Shown in pieces: positions 14,565-16,090 of a stretch of DNA of 16,090 nt. The stretch comes from DATKEH01 sp035546355 (GTDB lineage Bacteria; Acidobacteriota; Thermoanaerobaculia; Multivoradales; JAIOJS01). Every line of letters begins with the position of its first letter. Position 1 is the stretch's first letter. Below the pieces are notes generated by a model. It worked only from the letters and a program-made list of their open reading frames with translations, was not told where the DNA came from and did no database searches. Location: NCBI GenBank assembly GCA_035546355.1, contig DATKEH010000220.1, positions 1-16,090 of the forward strand, read 5' to 3'. The translations under genes and the position numbers were made by a program.

Positions 14565-14720
14565 TCAGAACGTCAGGTAGAGCTGAAGGAAGTATACGAA
14601 GATCGGATGGATCTGGTCTTGCAGCAGAAGCCAGCCGAAGCTGACCAGCGTACCGGCGGCGAGCAGCGCCTGCAGAGCGGTATCGGAAACGGCGACGCGT
14701 TCGCGGAGCGAAGTGAACAT
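14565..14720 (-). CDS. 51-residue membrane microprotein under a sigma-54-type promoter
   Basis: I found this small gene by hand translation. The product begins MFTSLRERVAVSDTALQALL, has one hydrophobic segment (about 18-34, ALLAAGTLVSFGWLLLQ), then a turn DQIHP (35-39) and an aromatic-rich hydrophobic end IFVYFLQLYLTF (40-51). It would span or line the inner membrane. AAGGAGG, a near-perfect Shine-Dalgarno, lies 9 nt before the ATG (14730-14736 on the complement). About 22 nt separate the ATG from the start point expected of a near-consensus -24/-12 promoter. These signals make it a real gene although it is short. I do not recognise a named family. The enhancer-binding protein gene upstream and the RsbW-like gene downstream point in the same direction. 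A role in membrane stress or signalling is plausible but unproven. Confidence 0.75.
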   Translation of the reverse strand: MFTSLRERVAVSDTALQALLAAGTLVSFGWLLLQDQIHPIFVYFLQLYLTF

Positions 14721-14752
14721 GCCCGAGATCCTCCTTCCCGAGGAACCCGATT

Positions 14753-14768
14753 AGCAAGCGGCGTGCCG
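14753..14768 (-). promoter_or_regulatory. Near-consensus sigma-54 (-24/-12) promoter of the microprotein
   Basis: The complement reads CGGCACG-CCGC-TTGCT. It matches 11 of the 12 fixed positions of TGGCACG-N4-TTGCW and keeps GG and GC exactly 10 nt apart. The -12 GC is at 14754-14755, which puts the start point near 14742, 6 nt before the AAGGAGG of the microprotein. Promoter, ribosome site and start codon therefore line up. The DNA between this site and the operators (about 14776-14835) is AT-rich for this genome, as expected where DNA must bend. Confidence 0.75.
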
Positions 14769-14794
14769 GACGGCAGATTGACGCGTAAATCACT

Positions 14795-14814
14795 GCTGTA
14801 AAACTAGTTACTGC
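14795..14814. promoter_or_regulatory. AT-rich imperfect palindrome in the regulatory gap
   Basis: GCTGTAA-AACTAG-TTACTGC has arms matching at 6 of 7 positions, and ACTGCT occurs twice as a direct repeat (14792-14797 and 14810-14815). It lies between the -24 element and the main operator. It could bind a second regulator or help bending; it does not match an IHF consensus well. Confidence 0.3.
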
Positions 14815-14843
14815 TACATCTCCAAACCCAAACCCCTCCAGGA

Positions 14844-14860
14844 TGCGGCAAAGTGCCGCA
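14844..14860. promoter_or_regulatory. Perfect palindromic operator (upstream activating site A)
   Basis: TGCGGCA-AAG-TGCCGCA is a perfect 7-bp inverted repeat with a 3-nt centre, the size and symmetry expected for a Fis-type dimer site of an enhancer-binding protein. Its centre is about 110 bp upstream of the start point predicted from the -24/-12 promoter, a normal enhancer distance. Confidence 0.6.
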
Positions 14861-14916
14861 CCCTCGAACCGCTCGCTCGACCGCCGCCGGGGGCGCAGGA
14901 GGGCGAGAGGACCCGA

Positions 14917-14933
14917 CGCGGCATTTTGGCGCA
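14917..14933. promoter_or_regulatory. Operator copy C (12 of 14 arm positions)
   Basis: On the complement TGCGCCA-AAA-TGCCGCG matches the perfect site at 12 of 14 arm positions. Its centre lies 73 bp from that of site A, close to seven helical turns, so the two sites would face the same side of the DNA. Confidence 0.45.
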
Positions 14934-14934
14934 C

Positions 14935-14951
14935 AGTGACATTTCGCCGCA
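14935..14951. promoter_or_regulatory. Operator copy B (10 of 14 arm positions)
   Basis: On the complement TGCGGCG-AAA-TGTCACT matches the perfect site at 10 of 14 arm positions; one arm is good and the other weak. It abuts copy C with an 18-bp centre spacing and shares with it a 12-nt direct repeat (10 of 12 identical). It lies 12 nt after the stop of the enhancer-binding protein gene. Confidence 0.35.
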
Positions 14952-14963
14952 CCTCGGGGGCCG

Positions 14964-16090
<1,127 letters not shown>

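Overview
The window is GC-rich Gram-negative bacterial chromosome. Lipoprotein signals, an RND tripartite pump with an outer-membrane channel, sigma-54-type promoters with an enhancer-binding protein, and a partner-switching (Rsb) module together suggest Acidobacteriota (Thermoanaerobaculia-like) or a deltaproteobacterial/myxococcal lineage. That assignment is an inference; no rRNA or marker gene is present to settle it.

Left part (1-7558): metal and oxyanion resistance. A chromate transporter (chrA-like, minus strand, cut by the window edge) is divergent from a five-gene plus-strand operon. The operon holds a His-rich secreted protein, a CzcC-like outer-membrane channel, a His-rich lipoprotein, a CzcB/CusB-like lipoprotein adaptor and a CzcA/CusA-like RND pump. 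The last four genes overlap or nearly overlap, so they are translationally coupled. The His-rich proteins fit periplasmic capture of a cation, which the tripartite pump then exports. A tRNA-Ala(CGC) gene (7625-7700, minus) has its 3' end facing this block, the arrangement often seen at genomic island junctions.

Middle part (7787-12000): a 91-residue very hydrophobic protein of unknown role; a head-to-head pair of REP-like hairpins carrying GGAG/GTAG heads between convergent genes; and a minus-strand pair encoding an exported YtcJ-type amidohydrolase and a protein-L-isoaspartate methyltransferase with a signal peptide. A sigma-54-like -24/-12 element lies just upstream of that pair. Divergent from it is a lone TldE/PmbA-like protein.

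Right part (12034-16090, all minus strand): in transcription order, a sigma-54 enhancer-binding protein (5' end outside the window), a 243-bp regulatory gap, a 51-residue membrane microprotein, then an RsbW-like kinase, an RsbV-like STAS antagonist and an RsbU-like PP2C phosphatase with GAF input. The gap holds three copies of a palindromic operator (consensus TGCGGCA-N3-TGCCGCA) and a near-consensus -24/-12 promoter placed about 22 nt upstream of a strong Shine-Dalgarno region and the microprotein start. I read this as a self-contained regulatory locus. The activator probably binds its own downstream operators and turns on the microprotein, and perhaps the partner-switching genes behind it. 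The activator's GAFTGA loop reads GVATGV, which makes its contact with sigma-54 unusual. This locus is the strongest candidate for an undescribed system in the window.
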